NCBI RefSeq assembly: GCF_900537175.1
Contig: NZ_LS999833.1
Coordinates: forward strand, 930,001-994,000
DNA: 64,000 nt
Direction of reading: 5' to 3'
From: Lentilitoribacter sp. Alg239-R112
GTDB lineage: Bacteria > Pseudomonadota > Alphaproteobacteria > Rhizobiales > Rhizobiaceae
The notes beneath the pieces were generated by a model. The model was not told the DNA's origin. It did not search any database and saw only the letters and a list, made by a program, of their open reading frames with translations. Position 1 is the first letter of the stretch, and every line of letters begins with the position of its first letter. The position numbers were made by a program, and so were the translations under genes. Of this stretch, positions 1 to 8,217 are shown piece by piece.

Positions 1-521
1 TGCATGGCCGCTCTATTATCAAATCCAACAAAATGCCCGGCTTCTCTTCGCTTGCCTGATGAATGATGGCTCCATGAAACAACAAAAGGGACATTTCTTT
101 CATTCAGAAAATCGTAAATTGCAGAACTTCTGTCCGTCCCGATTAGGAAAAGTCCTTCTGCCCCCCGCGATACCAGTGATCGAATTTGTTTTTCTTCAGT
201 TCCCTGATCATAGGAGGAGCTTGCGACAAGCAAATCAAATCCTGCACCATTTAAAACCTCTTGAAAGGCCTGCAGGCCGCTCGCAAAAATAGAATTTTCC
301 ATGGTTGGAATAATCGCACCAATGATATTCGAACGATTTGCAGCAAGAGCTCTTGCATTAGAGTTTGGAAGATAACCTAACTCATTAACTGCATTTAAAA
401 CCTTCTCACGCGTTTTAGAAACAACCTGACCAGGCGAATTAAGACAACGCGAAACGGTTGCGGTTGATACACCAGCCAATCGCGCCACATCTTCCAGTTT
501 CGGTAAATCATTACCTCTCAA
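1..521 (-). CDS. LacI-family transcriptional regulator, C-terminal part cut off by the window edge
   Basis: Reading the minus strand from a TTG at 521 gives an open frame to the window edge. It opens with a LacI helix-turn-helix (LEDVARLAGVSTATVSRCLN) and the hinge segment, then the start of the periplasmic-binding-like sensor domain (NIIGAIIPTMENSIFASGLQ). The TTG start is chosen because AAGGGG lies seven bases upstream and no in-frame ATG gives the complete DNA-binding domain. LacI proteins bind short palindromes and release them on binding a small ligand. A perfect palindrome sits 58 bases upstream in the divergent promoter region of the dehydrogenase operon, so this is most likely its local repressor. 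About 174 codons are visible; the ligand pocket is mostly outside the window. Confidence 0.9.
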   Translation of the reverse strand, partial: MRGNDLPKLEDVARLAGVSTATVSRCLNSPGQVVSKTREKVLNAVNELGYLPNSNARALAANRSNIIGAIIPTMENSIFASGLQAFQEVLNGAGFDLLVASSSYDQGTEEKQIRSLVSRGAEGLFLIGTDRSSAIYDFLNERNVPFVVSWSHHSSGKRREAGHFVGFDNRAAM

Positions 522-578
522 CAGGATTCCCCTTCGTTTTCACAATAAACATGTAACTTATAAAAAAAGACTTGCCAA

Positions 579-604
579 GCTAAATGTAAGCGCTTACATT
601 TAGC
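579..604. promoter_or_regulatory. Perfect 26-bp palindromic operator, LacI-type
   Basis: Bases 579-604 are their own reverse complement over 26 bp. The core TGTAAGCGCTTACA has the central CG and alternating pattern typical of LacI/GalR operators. It lies between the divergent LacI-type gene (start 521) and the HpsN-like gene (start 633), 28 bases from the latter, a position suited to repression. That the adjacent LacI protein binds it is inferred from position and symmetry. Confidence 0.75.
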
Positions 605-632
605 CAGACGAATTTTACAGATAGAGATAAAA

Positions 633-1940
633 ATGGCACGTACATATTTAAAGAAAGCAGATCTAACATCATCAAGCGACGCGGGTGACGTTCGCGCAAC
701 TGTTCAACAGGTATTGGATGATATCGAAAAGGGCGGTGATAAAACTGCACTCGAATATGCAAAAAAATTCGATAAATATGAAGGTACGCTTAAACTAAGC
801 CGTGCGGATATTGATGCTGCGTCAGCGCTGGTACCAGAAAAACTTAAGCGCGATATCCAGTTTGCCCATGCGAATGTAAAGAAGTTTGCTGAAGCACAAA
901 AAGAAACACTTAAAGATATTTCTATTGAAGTTGTTCCTGGCTTAACCGCAGGGCAAAAAAGTATTCCAGTTCAAGCTGCTGGTTGTTATATTCCAGGTGG
1001 TCGATATAGCCACATTGCATCGGCCATTATGACAGTTACAACAGCAAAAGTTGCCGGTGTTGATCATATTATGGCATGCTCCCCCCCTCGCCCAGGCGTT
1101 GGTATAGCACCTGCAATTGTCTATGCGGCAGACCTATGTGGTGCAGATACAATTCTGGCAATGGGTGGAATTCAGGCAATTGCGTCGATGACTTTTGGAT
1201 TGTTTGACTTGCCAAAAGCTGACATTCTGGTCGGTCCAGGCAACCAGTTTGTAGCCGAAGCAAAACGCATTCTGTTCGGCCGCGTTGGCATTGATATGTT
1301 TGCAGGTCCTACCGACAGTCTCATTTTGGCGGATGCGACTGCGGATGCTGACATTGTAGCGGCTGATCTGGTTGGACAAGCAGAGCATGGTTACAATTCA
1401 CCAGTTTGGCTCGTGACCGATGATAAGGCGCTTGCAGAAAAAGTGATGGAACTTGTACCACCGCTTATCGCTGACCTTCCTGAACTCAATAGCAAAAACG
1501 CAGAAGCAGCTTGGCGTGATTATGCCGAGGTGATCGTTTGCGATAACCGCGAAGAAATGGCCGCAACAAGTGATGAATATGCCCCCGAGCACTTAACTGT
1601 TCAAGCGCAGGATCTCCCTTGGTGGCTCGATCGCCTTGCATGTTATGGTTCACTCTTCCTTGGTGAAGAAACAACAGTTGCATTTGGGGATAAAGCGTCA
1701 GGTACAAACCATGTGCTTCCAACATCAGGTGCTGCAAGTTACACTGGTGGTTTGTCTGTTCATAAATATATGAAAATTGTGACGTGGCAGCAGGCAACAC
1801 GTGAAGGTGCAAAACCAGTTGCCGAAGCAACAGCACGCATATCTCGTCTTGAAGGTATGGAAGGGCATGCTCGTACTGCTGACATCCGCTTGGCGAAATA
1901 CTTCCCGAACGAAACGTTTGACCTTACGTCTGAGGAATAG
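633..1940 (+). CDS. hpsN: Histidinol-dehydrogenase family protein, probable sulfopropanediol 3-dehydrogenase (HpsN-like)
   Basis: A 435-residue NAD-dependent dehydrogenase of the HisD fold. The zinc ligands of HisD are all present (Gln249, His252, Asp353, His412), as is the catalytic Glu-His pair (APEH, 319-320). The segment CYIPGGRYSH around 118-127 differs from the YVPGG..A.YPSS stretch I expect in histidine-biosynthetic enzymes and resembles the HpsN subgroup. HpsN oxidises (R)-2,3-dihydroxypropane-1-sulfonate (DHPS) in two steps to sulfolactate. Context supports catabolism: no his genes, two further dehydrogenases immediately downstream (2 bp gap, then 4-bp overlap) and a TRAP transporter nearby. 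Start ATG 633 follows a weak purine run. The family call is firm; the substrate is inferred, and no sulfolactate-cleaving enzyme is visible in the window. Confidence 0.75.
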   Translation: MARTYLKKADLTSSSDAGDVRATVQQVLDDIEKGGDKTALEYAKKFDKYEGTLKLSRADIDAASALVPEKLKRDIQFAHANVKKFAEAQKETLKDISIEVVPGLTAGQKSIPVQAAGCYIPGGRYSHIASAIMTVTTAKVAGVDHIMACSPPRPGVGIAPAIVYAADLCGADTILAMGGIQAIASMTFGLFDLPKADILVGPGNQFVAEAKRILFGRVGIDMFAGPTDSLILADATADADIVAADLVGQAEHGYNSPVWLVTDDKALAEKVMELVPPLIADLPELNSKNAEAAWRDYAEVIVCDNREEMAATSDEYAPEHLTVQAQDLPWWLDRLACYGSLFLGEETTVAFGDKASGTNHVLPTSGAASYTGGLSVHKYMKIVTWQQATREGAKPVAEATARISRLEGMEGHARTADIRLAKYFPNETFDLTSEE

Positions 1941-1942
1941 TT

Positions 1943-2704
1943 GTGAACACAAGCGATCAATTGTTTGATGTTTCAGGCAAAGTTGTCTGCGTAACAGGAG
2001 CAAGCTCAGGCATTTGTCGTCATACGGCGACAATGCTTGCTAATCGCGGCGCCAAAGTAGTAGGCGTCGCACGCAGGGCAGACCAACTTGAAGCTTGGGA
2101 AAATGAAACCGACGGACAGACCGCATCTCTTGCGTTTGATCTGTCTGACAAATGCAGAATGGGGGAACTGGCACAACTTGTTTCCAAACCATTTGGAGCA
2201 CCTGATATATTAATAAATGGTGCGGGCATTAACACCCGCACATCTGCGGATGAAGTCACTGAAGAAATTTGGGACTTAACACAGTCCGTAAACTTAGCTG
2301 CCCCATTTTTCCTCAGTCAGAAACTTGTGCCAGCTATGAAAGCAAAAGGCTGGGGCCGCATCATAAATTTTGCGTCCCTACAAAGTTTTCGCGCATTTCC
2401 AAATGGTATTTCTTATGGATCAGCGAAAGGTGCTGTTGCGCAGATGACCCGCGCAATGTCTGAAGCTTGGTCAAAAGATGGTATCAATACGAATGCGATT
2501 GGACCTGGTTTTTTTAAAACAGAATTGACTGCAAAGGTTTTTGACGATCCCGAACGAGCTAACCGCAATGCGGAACAAACATGTATTGGCCGTAATGGCG
2601 AAATGGCTGACCTTGACGGCCCAGTCCTCTTCTTAAGTTCCGATGCTTCAGCATATATAACCGGGCAAATACTGATGGTTGATGGGGGATTTACCGCAAA
2701 ATGA
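1943..2704 (+). CDS. Short-chain dehydrogenase/reductase, possibly a DHPS 2-dehydrogenase
   Basis: A 253-residue classical SDR. The nucleotide-binding motif TGASSGI is at 18-24, NGAG at 92-95, and the catalytic Ser145, Tyr158 and Lys162 (YGSAK) are intact. It starts with GTG two bases after the stop of the HpsN-like gene and overlaps the next gene by 4 bp (ATGA), so the three are translationally coupled. In Cupriavidus pinatubonensis two extra dehydrogenases (HpsO, HpsP) interconvert DHPS enantiomers through the 2-oxo intermediate; this gene and its neighbour are good candidates for that pair. Which is O and which is P cannot be told here. It could equally act on another polyol. Confidence 0.85.
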   Translation: MNTSDQLFDVSGKVVCVTGASSGICRHTATMLANRGAKVVGVARRADQLEAWENETDGQTASLAFDLSDKCRMGELAQLVSKPFGAPDILINGAGINTRTSADEVTEEIWDLTQSVNLAAPFFLSQKLVPAMKAKGWGRIINFASLQSFRAFPNGISYGSAKGAVAQMTRAMSEAWSKDGINTNAIGPGFFKTELTAKVFDDPERANRNAEQTCIGRNGEMADLDGPVLFLSSDASAYITGQILMVDGGFTAK

Positions 2705-3690
2705 AGGCACTAGTCTATACGAGCGAAAAAACACTTGAATATCGTGAAACGCCAAACCCTGAAACCGTTGACAACGACGTTCTCATTAAGGTCGAAAGTG
2801 TTGGTCTGTGTGGGTCAGATATGCATGCTTTTCTTGGCCACGATGAACGACGTCCCGCCCCATTAATCCTGGGTCATGAAGCGGCTGGAACGATTGTATC
2901 CGGCCCCGATAGTGGCAAGCGCGTAACCGTTAACCCGCTTGTGACTTGCGGCACTTGCGATAATTGTAAAAATGGACGCGGAAATATTTGCGCTAACAGG
3001 CAGATCATATCTATGCCACCACGCGAGGGTGCTTTCGCAGAATACATATCTATGCCTATGCAAAACCTCGTCGAAGTTCCAGACAATGTTTCATTCGATC
3101 AAGCTGCATTATGCGAACCAATTGCCTGCGGTTGGCATGCAGTTCGCTTGGCAGAACGCGTTCTAACATCCTCACATGAAAACACGAGCGCACTAGCTAT
3201 CGGCGGCGGCGCAATTGGTTTGGGAGCAGCTTTGAGTCTAAAAGCAAATGGCTACCAGGATGTAGTTATTGTCGAAGCAAATGAAAAACGTCGTAATTTT
3301 ATAACTGAAAAGACTGATTTCAAAGTTGTTGCGCCTGCTGGACTAACCGAAGATCAATGTTTTGACTTGATTATTGATGGTGTTGGCATCAAGCCGACAC
3401 GGGAGATGGCCTGCCGTGTTGCCAAACCAGGCGGTGTGATTGCCCATATTGGTTTAGGCGACAGTCAAGATGGTCTTGATATCAGACGCATGACTCTGCA
3501 AGAGATTTCATTCATTGGATGTTATACCTATACACACGAACATTTTTGCGAGACAGCCGAAGCAATCTTTAATGGTGGTTTAGGGTCACTCGACTGGGTT
3601 GAATTTCGCAACTTAAATGACGGGCAATCTGCCTTTGAGGATATTCTTGCTGGCAATGTTTGCGCACCAAAAATTGTTCTCAAGCCTTAG
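2701..3690 (+). CDS. Zinc-dependent medium-chain alcohol dehydrogenase (polyol or sulfonate dehydrogenase)
   Basis: A 329-residue MDR-family enzyme. It has the catalytic-zinc segment GLCGSDMH and GHE(A)AG, the four-cysteine structural zinc lobe (CGTCDNCKNGRGNIC), and the Rossmann glycine run AIGGGAIGLG. It resembles the threonine/sorbitol/galactitol-phosphate dehydrogenase branch. The start ATG overlaps the SDR stop. As last gene of the tight three-gene operon it probably oxidises the same compound as its neighbours, or epimerises it together with the SDR (HpsO/HpsP-like). The convergent IclR gene starts 12 bp past its stop, so the operon ends here. Confidence 0.85.
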   Translation: MKALVYTSEKTLEYRETPNPETVDNDVLIKVESVGLCGSDMHAFLGHDERRPAPLILGHEAAGTIVSGPDSGKRVTVNPLVTCGTCDNCKNGRGNICANRQIISMPPREGAFAEYISMPMQNLVEVPDNVSFDQAALCEPIACGWHAVRLAERVLTSSHENTSALAIGGGAIGLGAALSLKANGYQDVVIVEANEKRRNFITEKTDFKVVAPAGLTEDQCFDLIIDGVGIKPTREMACRVAKPGGVIAHIGLGDSQDGLDIRRMTLQEISFIGCYTYTHEHFCETAEAIFNGGLGSLDWVEFRNLNDGQSAFEDILAGNVCAPKIVLKP

Positions 3691-3702
3691 CATCAGATCA
3701 AT

Positions 3703-4467
3703 TTAATCATCGAAAAGCGCTGTAGAAAGCGCCACGGCCCCATCGAATAAATGCTGCTTTCGGGATATCATCTCATCAATTGATATTCTCTGTATCGGTC
3801 CATGGAAAGCAAGCGATGCAACAAAACGCCCTTTCGCATCCGTGACAGGTACTGCGATAGCGACCATGTCATCCATAAACTCCTCATCATCGATGGCATA
3901 TCCACGCTTGCGTGTTTGCTTTAAATCCTCCAACAAAGACGCAGCAGTCTGATGTGTTTTATCAGTCCATTTTTTTAGCTTTAATCCAGCAACAAATTGT
4001 TCACGTTTTGATTTAGGCATACTCGCCATAAAGGTCTTACCACTTGCCGTGCAATGAAAAGGCACGTTTGATCCAACAGGTAGCTGGATACGAAATGGCC
4101 AATCGGTTTCCACACGATCAATATAATTCATGCCTGTTTCTTCAGGCACGACCATGTTCACAGTTTCTTGCACCTTATTTGCAACATCCACCAGAATCTG
4201 ATGACGAGTAATATGAAAACGTGATGCATGCAGCAAACCATTTGCAATTAAGCGAAGTTTTCTTGAAGGGCGCAAACGCTTACCGTCAGCCTCACGCACG
4301 AGATAACCCTCATTCTCCAACGTCGTACAAAGACGATGAACTGTTTGTTTTGGCAAGCCTAACTCAGCATTAATCTGCGTTGGTGTCATAGCACTTTCGC
4401 TCCGTCCCATGATTTCCAAAATCATAAGCGTGCGTAAATTCGTCGGAATTCGATTTTCCTCGTTCAC
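3703..4467 (-). CDS. IclR-family transcriptional regulator
   Basis: A 254-residue IclR protein: N-terminal winged helix-turn-helix (about residues 10-70, with LGLPKQTVHRLCTTLENEGYL) and a C-terminal GAF-like effector domain (about 85-250). It sits convergent to the dehydrogenase operon and divergent from the GMC oxidoreductase gene. The 100-base divergent region holds an imperfect 31-bp palindrome, so it probably controls the GMC-TerC unit and perhaps the TRAP transporter. Effector unknown; a substrate of this locus is the natural guess. Confidence 0.92.
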   Translation of the reverse strand: MNEENRIPTNLRTLMILEIMGRSESAMTPTQINAELGLPKQTVHRLCTTLENEGYLVREADGKRLRPSRKLRLIANGLLHASRFHITRHQILVDVANKVQETVNMVVPEETGMNYIDRVETDWPFRIQLPVGSNVPFHCTASGKTFMASMPKSKREQFVAGLKLKKWTDKTHQTAASLLEDLKQTRKRGYAIDDEEFMDDMVAIAVPVTDAKGRFVASLAFHGPIQRISIDEMISRKQHLFDGAVALSTALFDD

Positions 4468-4521
4468 CTTCCTATCTCCCTCTTTACATCCTCCATGAAA
4501 AGGCTATAAAGTAAAAAATAA

Positions 4522-4552
4522 TGAAAAACAAGACAAAAAGTCTCATTTTTCA
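4522..4552. promoter_or_regulatory. Imperfect palindrome, candidate IclR operator
   Basis: Outer arms TGAAAAA (4522-4528) and TTTTTCA (4546-4552) and inner arms AGAC (4531-4534) and GTCT (4540-4543) form a 31-bp dyad with only the CA/CA step unpaired. It ends five bases before the Shine-Dalgarno of the GMC gene, between two divergent genes of which one encodes an IclR regulator. Binding is inferred. Confidence 0.45.
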
Positions 4553-4567
4553 CCGTTGGAGGGTTTT

Positions 4568-6178
4568 TTGGAATTTGATTACGTTGTTATAGGTGCTGGT
4601 TCCGCTGGATGTGCAGTTGCGAGCCGACTTTCCGAAAATGGTAAATATACTGTTGCTATGATTGAGGCTGGTGGTCGCGATACGAACCCATGGATCCACA
4701 TACCAGTTGGGTATTTCAAAACTATGAACAACCCAAATACTGATTGGCGCTACAAAACTGAAAATGACCCTGGTATTAATGGACGATCCATCCCATGGCC
4801 CCGCGGTAAAGTGTTGGGTGGCTCTAGTTCCATTAATGGACTTTTGTATGTACGCGGACAGGCCGAAGACTATGATCATTGGCGTCAGCTAGGAAACGAG
4901 GGTTGGGCCTGGGACGATGTACTCCCATTCTTTAAACGATCTGAATCGTGGATTGGCGAGCAAAAAAATAAAGACCGTGGTGAAAACGGCCCTCTATCTG
5001 TTTCGCCAACTCGTTTAAAACGTGACGTTGTCGATAAATGGGTCGATGCGGCAGAAGCTGCCGGTTATAAAAAGAATTCAGATTATAATAGCGGCGACCA
5101 AGAAGGTGTTGGTTATTTCCAACTGACCATGGTCAATGGCAAACGTTGCAGTTCAGCTGTTGCATATCTTAAACCTGCACGAAATCGCTCGAATCTTGAA
5201 ATTATTACCAATACCCAAGTTGAAAAAGTCATCATCGAAGACGGACGTGCAACAGGTGTAGCTGCAGTTACTCGTGGCAAGAAAAAAACCATCAAGGCAC
5301 GACGAGAGGTAATTTTATCCGCCGGAGCAATCGGTTCTCCACAAATTTTGATGTTATCCGGCATTGGGGCAAGCGAAGAACTCTCGGCCGTTGGGATTGA
5401 GACAAGAATTGAACTCAAGGGGGTTGGCAAAAACCTGCAAGATCATTTGCAAGCACGACCTGTTTTCAAGACCGATCTATCGACAATCAACATCGAGACA
5501 AACAACATCTTTAAACAAGGTATGATTGCTCTTGAATACGCACTTAAGCGGACAGGCCCTATGGCAATGGCAGCAAGCCTTGGCACTGGTTTTTTAAAAA
5601 CAGATCCATCATTATCGACACCGGATATCCAATTCCATATTCAGCCATTTAGTGCAACTAATCCTGCTGATGGGCCACATAAGTTCTCAGCCTTTACAGC
5701 TTCTGTGCTGCAAATGCGGCCTGAAAGCGCAGGTCACTTACAGCTTAAGTCTGCCGATTATCGCGACCACCCGGAAATTCATCCGAATTATCTTGCGACA
5801 CAACTTGACCAAGATACCATTGTAAAAGGCATTCAAATTGCTCGTAAAATTGCGGATTTCGAACCGTTGAAATCTCATGTGACTGAAGAATTTTCCCCCG
5901 GTAAAGAAGTCGCATTTGACGATTATGAAGGCACGCTCAATTGGGCTCGCAATACCGCTGTTACAATTTATCACCCAACCGGAACATGCAAAATGGGCCC
6001 CGAAAGCGACAAGTTGTCTGTTGTTGATGCACGACTTCGTGTCCGCGGTATTAAAAGTTTACGTGTAGCCGATGCATCCATCATGCCCCAAATCATGTCG
6101 GGCAACACGAATGCTCCATGCATTATGATTGGTGAAAAAGTTTCTGACATGATTTTAGAGGACGCTGCGAATGCTTGA
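4568..6178 (+). CDS. GMC-family FAD-dependent oxidoreductase (choline dehydrogenase-like)
   Basis: About 536 residues. The N-terminal ADP-binding motif VVIGAGSAGCAVA, the GMC signature region PRGKVLGGSSSINGLLYVRG and the C-terminal catalytic-histidine segment YHPTGTCKMG are all present. Members oxidise primary alcohols such as choline, polyols or glycol ethers to aldehydes, passing electrons to a quinone or other carrier. I prefer the TTG at 4568 (GGAGGG just upstream) over the TTG at 4556, which lies inside that ribosome site. Its last 8 bp overlap the TerC gene. Co-location with three dehydrogenases suggests a polyol or sulfonated polyol substrate rather than choline; no betaine aldehyde dehydrogenase is adjacent. 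Confidence 0.88.
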   Translation: MEFDYVVIGAGSAGCAVASRLSENGKYTVAMIEAGGRDTNPWIHIPVGYFKTMNNPNTDWRYKTENDPGINGRSIPWPRGKVLGGSSSINGLLYVRGQAEDYDHWRQLGNEGWAWDDVLPFFKRSESWIGEQKNKDRGENGPLSVSPTRLKRDVVDKWVDAAEAAGYKKNSDYNSGDQEGVGYFQLTMVNGKRCSSAVAYLKPARNRSNLEIITNTQVEKVIIEDGRATGVAAVTRGKKKTIKARREVILSAGAIGSPQILMLSGIGASEELSAVGIETRIELKGVGKNLQDHLQARPVFKTDLSTINIETNNIFKQGMIALEYALKRTGPMAMAASLGTGFLKTDPSLSTPDIQFHIQPFSATNPADGPHKFSAFTASVLQMRPESAGHLQLKSADYRDHPEIHPNYLATQLDQDTIVKGIQIARKIADFEPLKSHVTEEFSPGKEVAFDDYEGTLNWARNTAVTIYHPTGTCKMGPESDKLSVVDARLRVRGIKSLRVADASIMPQIMSGNTNAPCIMIGEKVSDMILEDAANA

Positions 6179-6812
6179 ACTTATCATTGATTACAGTCAA
6201 ATTATTATTGCTGATTTGATCTTATCAGGCGACAATGCCTTGGTCATTGGAATGGCGGCAGCTGGCCTTTCGCCGGAATTGCGTAAGAAAGCAATTCTTT
6301 ATGGCATGATTATTGCTGCTGTTATGCGTATCGTTTTTGCAGTTATTGCAACCAGCCTTCTTGATGTTCCGGGCATATTGTTTATTGGTGCCTTGCTGCT
6401 ATTTTGGGTATGCTGGACCCTTTTCAAAGAAATCAGAGAAGGACAATCTGAAGAAGCAGAGGACGCGATGGAAATCGCAGACAATCTGGAGGCAGGATAT
6501 ACTGGCGCGCCGCGCCGTACAATGTTCTCGGCACTTGTCTCCATCACGATCGCTGACGTTTCGATGTCACTTGATAATGTTCTTGCGGTTGCAGCAATTG
6601 CAGATGGAAATACTACAACGCTCGTGTTTGGTCTTGGTCTGGCAATTATCCTCATGGCATTTGCTGCCACACTTATTATGAAATTACTTGCAAAGTACCC
6701 CTGGATTTCATGGCTGGGCCTTATCGTTCTGCTCTATGTAGCGGGCGAAATGATGAAACGTGGAATATTTGATGCACCGAACGGGGTCGGTCATTTGTTA
6801 GGTATCCTTTAA
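6171..6812 (+). CDS. TerC-family integral membrane protein
   Basis: A 213-residue protein with about seven hydrophobic segments and the family motif LSGDNALVIGMAA near residues 17-30, repeated in variant form in the second half (SLDNVLAVAA). Members (TerC, YjbE, Alx, MeeY) are implicated in manganese or calcium transport and metalation of exported proteins. The gene overlaps the GMC oxidoreductase by 8 bp, so they are cotranslated. Why a TerC protein belongs here is unclear: it could supply metal to a dehydrogenase or protect against a toxic product. No yybP-ykoY-type riboswitch precedes it. Confidence 0.88.
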   Translation: MLELIIDYSQIIIADLILSGDNALVIGMAAAGLSPELRKKAILYGMIIAAVMRIVFAVIATSLLDVPGILFIGALLLFWVCWTLFKEIREGQSEEAEDAMEIADNLEAGYTGAPRRTMFSALVSITIADVSMSLDNVLAVAAIADGNTTTLVFGLGLAIILMAFAATLIMKLLAKYPWISWLGLIVLLYVAGEMMKRGIFDAPNGVGHLLGIL

Positions 6813-6868
6813 ATTGTGATTATTTCTTAAAAAGATAAAATAATCAATTATTTAATGGTGGAAATTGT

Positions 6869-6893
6869 AGTTCAATTGAGACATAATTGAACT
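6869..6893. promoter_or_regulatory. 9-bp inverted repeat upstream of the TRAP transporter
   Basis: AGTTCAATT (6869-6877) and AATTGAACT (6885-6893) are perfect arms separated by 7 bp, in the 162-base gap before the DctP gene. The arrangement suits a dimeric regulator, for example the nearby IclR protein. A second short inverted repeat (GCCTTC 6916-6921, GAAGGC 6946-6951) lies between it and the start codon and could form a leader hairpin. Confidence 0.4.
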
Positions 6894-6974
6894 GCCAAAT
6901 CAGGCTGAGAGAGATGCCTTCGTGTCTTGGCCGTAGACTTAGGGAGAAGGCGTAACATTGGGAGGAATAAATCA

Positions 6975-8078
6975 ATGAATTTATCCAAACTTACTAAAGG
7001 TATCGCAGCAACAGCTGTCGGCCTAACTTTAATGGCTTCTTCTGCCTTGGCAGAGAAAGTTATCCGCGTTCAATCAGTGTTGCCAACAACAGCCGACGAA
7101 GTTGTAATGTTGAAAGCATTTGGTGACGATGTTTCAGAATTAACAAATGGTTCGCTTAAGATTGAGGTTCTGCCAGCTGGTGCTGTTGTAGGCCCACGCG
7201 ACATCATGGATGCAGTTGATGCTGGCCTAGTAGAAGGTGGCTTTGCATGGACCCACTATTGGGGTGGTAAGCACGTTGCAGCCAACCTGTTTGGTGCACC
7301 AGTTGCTGGTGCTGGTGTTGGAATGGACAACATCGCATTCTTATCTTGGTTCCAGTTTGGCGGTGGTAAAGAGCTTTATGACCGTTTATGGGATGAAATG
7401 GGCGTAAATGTAAAAGGCTTCATGCTACAACCAGTTGGCCCGGAAGCTCTAGGTTGGTTCCCAAAACCAATCGCATCTATGGATGACTTCCGTAAAATGC
7501 GTTTCCGCGCACCTCCAGGAATGGTTGGCGCCGCTTACGCTGAAGTCGGTGTTCCTGCTGTTGCTATGGGTGGTGGTGATATTCTACCAGCTCTGGAAAA
7601 AGGCACAATTGACGCGGCTGAATGGTGTTGCCCAAAACCTGACAGTGTGTTTGGTTTCCAAAAGGTTCTAAAGCACTACTACTTGCAAGGTCTACACCAA
7701 GTTGTTGTGAACGCTGATTTGTACGTGAACGGTGATTTTTATGACGGTTTGACTGACATCGAGAAAAAAGCTCTTGAAGTTGCTGCTAATGCGTCTTTGT
7801 CAAAGTCTATGTCTTACCGTATTTATGAAAATGGTAAAGCTCTAAAAGACTTGACGGATAACCATGGCGTTATTCTTGAAGATACACCAGCTGATTATTT
7901 CACAGAATACATGGCTGCTGCGAAGAAATCTCTGCAAGCTGCAGCTGACGAAAATGAATTCTTCGCTGAAGTATGGCAATCGCAGAAAGATTTTGCTGAT
8001 ATCGCTGTTCCATTTTGGGCTGGCGCACAAGCATCAAATGCTAGCTTAGGCAAAGCCCACGCTGACACATTGAAATAA
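6975..8078 (+). CDS. TRAP transporter substrate-binding protein, DctP family
   Basis: A 367-residue periplasmic protein. Start ATG 6975 follows GGGAGGAA; an upstream in-frame GTG is disfavoured. Residues 1-25 form a Sec signal peptide ending ASSALA. The mature part carries DctP landmarks: RVQSVLPTT at the N-terminus, FRAPPGMVGAAYAEVGVPAVAM in the ligand region (the usual position of the carboxylate-binding arginine), and EWCCPKPD in the second lobe. It delivers an organic acid, or possibly a sulfonate, to the DctQM membrane protein encoded next. Three hairpins separate it from that gene, which would favour excess binding protein. Substrate unproven; DHPS is suggested by the upstream operon. 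Confidence 0.9.
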   Translation: MNLSKLTKGIAATAVGLTLMASSALAEKVIRVQSVLPTTADEVVMLKAFGDDVSELTNGSLKIEVLPAGAVVGPRDIMDAVDAGLVEGGFAWTHYWGGKHVAANLFGAPVAGAGVGMDNIAFLSWFQFGGGKELYDRLWDEMGVNVKGFMLQPVGPEALGWFPKPIASMDDFRKMRFRAPPGMVGAAYAEVGVPAVAMGGGDILPALEKGTIDAAEWCCPKPDSVFGFQKVLKHYYLQGLHQVVVNADLYVNGDFYDGLTDIEKKALEVAANASLSKSMSYRIYENGKALKDLTDNHGVILEDTPADYFTEYMAAAKKSLQAAADENEFFAEVWQSQKDFADIAVPFWAGAQASNASLGKAHADTLK

Positions 8079-8096
8079 TACTTTCACATAGTTTCG

Positions 8097-8118
8097 CGAG
8101 GCCCTTTTGAGGGCCTCG
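8097..8118 (+). terminator. Intercistronic hairpin after the TRAP binding-protein gene
   Basis: CGAGGCCC (8097-8104), a six-base loop and GGGCCTCG (8111-8118) form a perfect 8-bp GC-rich stem followed by a T-rich run. It lies 18 bases after the DctP stop. It probably acts as a partial terminator or 3-prime stabiliser, letting the binding protein be made in excess over the membrane subunit. Confidence 0.8.
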
Positions 8119-8129
8119 TGTTTCTTTTT

Positions 8130-8190
8130 CGAAAGGGATTAAGATCCTTTTCGAAAAGGAAACCTCAGATCAAATAAATCTTAGATCTGA
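8130..8190 (+). other. Two further inverted repeats before dctQM
   Basis: CGAAAGGGAT (8130-8139) pairs with ATCCTTTTCG (8144-8153) with one G-T wobble. TCAGATC (8165-8171) pairs with GATCTGA (8184-8190) around a 12-base loop. Both lie between the attenuator hairpin and the start of the fused membrane subunit at 8218. Function unknown; mRNA processing or a second regulatory layer is possible. Confidence 0.5.
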
Positions 8191-8217
8191 AGACTTACCA
8201 CGGGAGGGAGTGTAGAC

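Noticed and set aside
633..1940. Reading the first enzyme as histidinol dehydrogenase of histidine biosynthesis
   Set aside because: The CYIPGGRYSH segment and the operon with an SDR, ADH and TRAP transporter fit HpsN-like catabolic enzymes; no other his gene is present.
6901..6960. GGCTGAGA in the leader of the TRAP binding-protein gene, reminiscent of a TPP riboswitch
   Set aside because: The rest of the thi-box consensus (ACCC.., GAACCTGATCTGG..) is absent and no thiamine gene is nearby.
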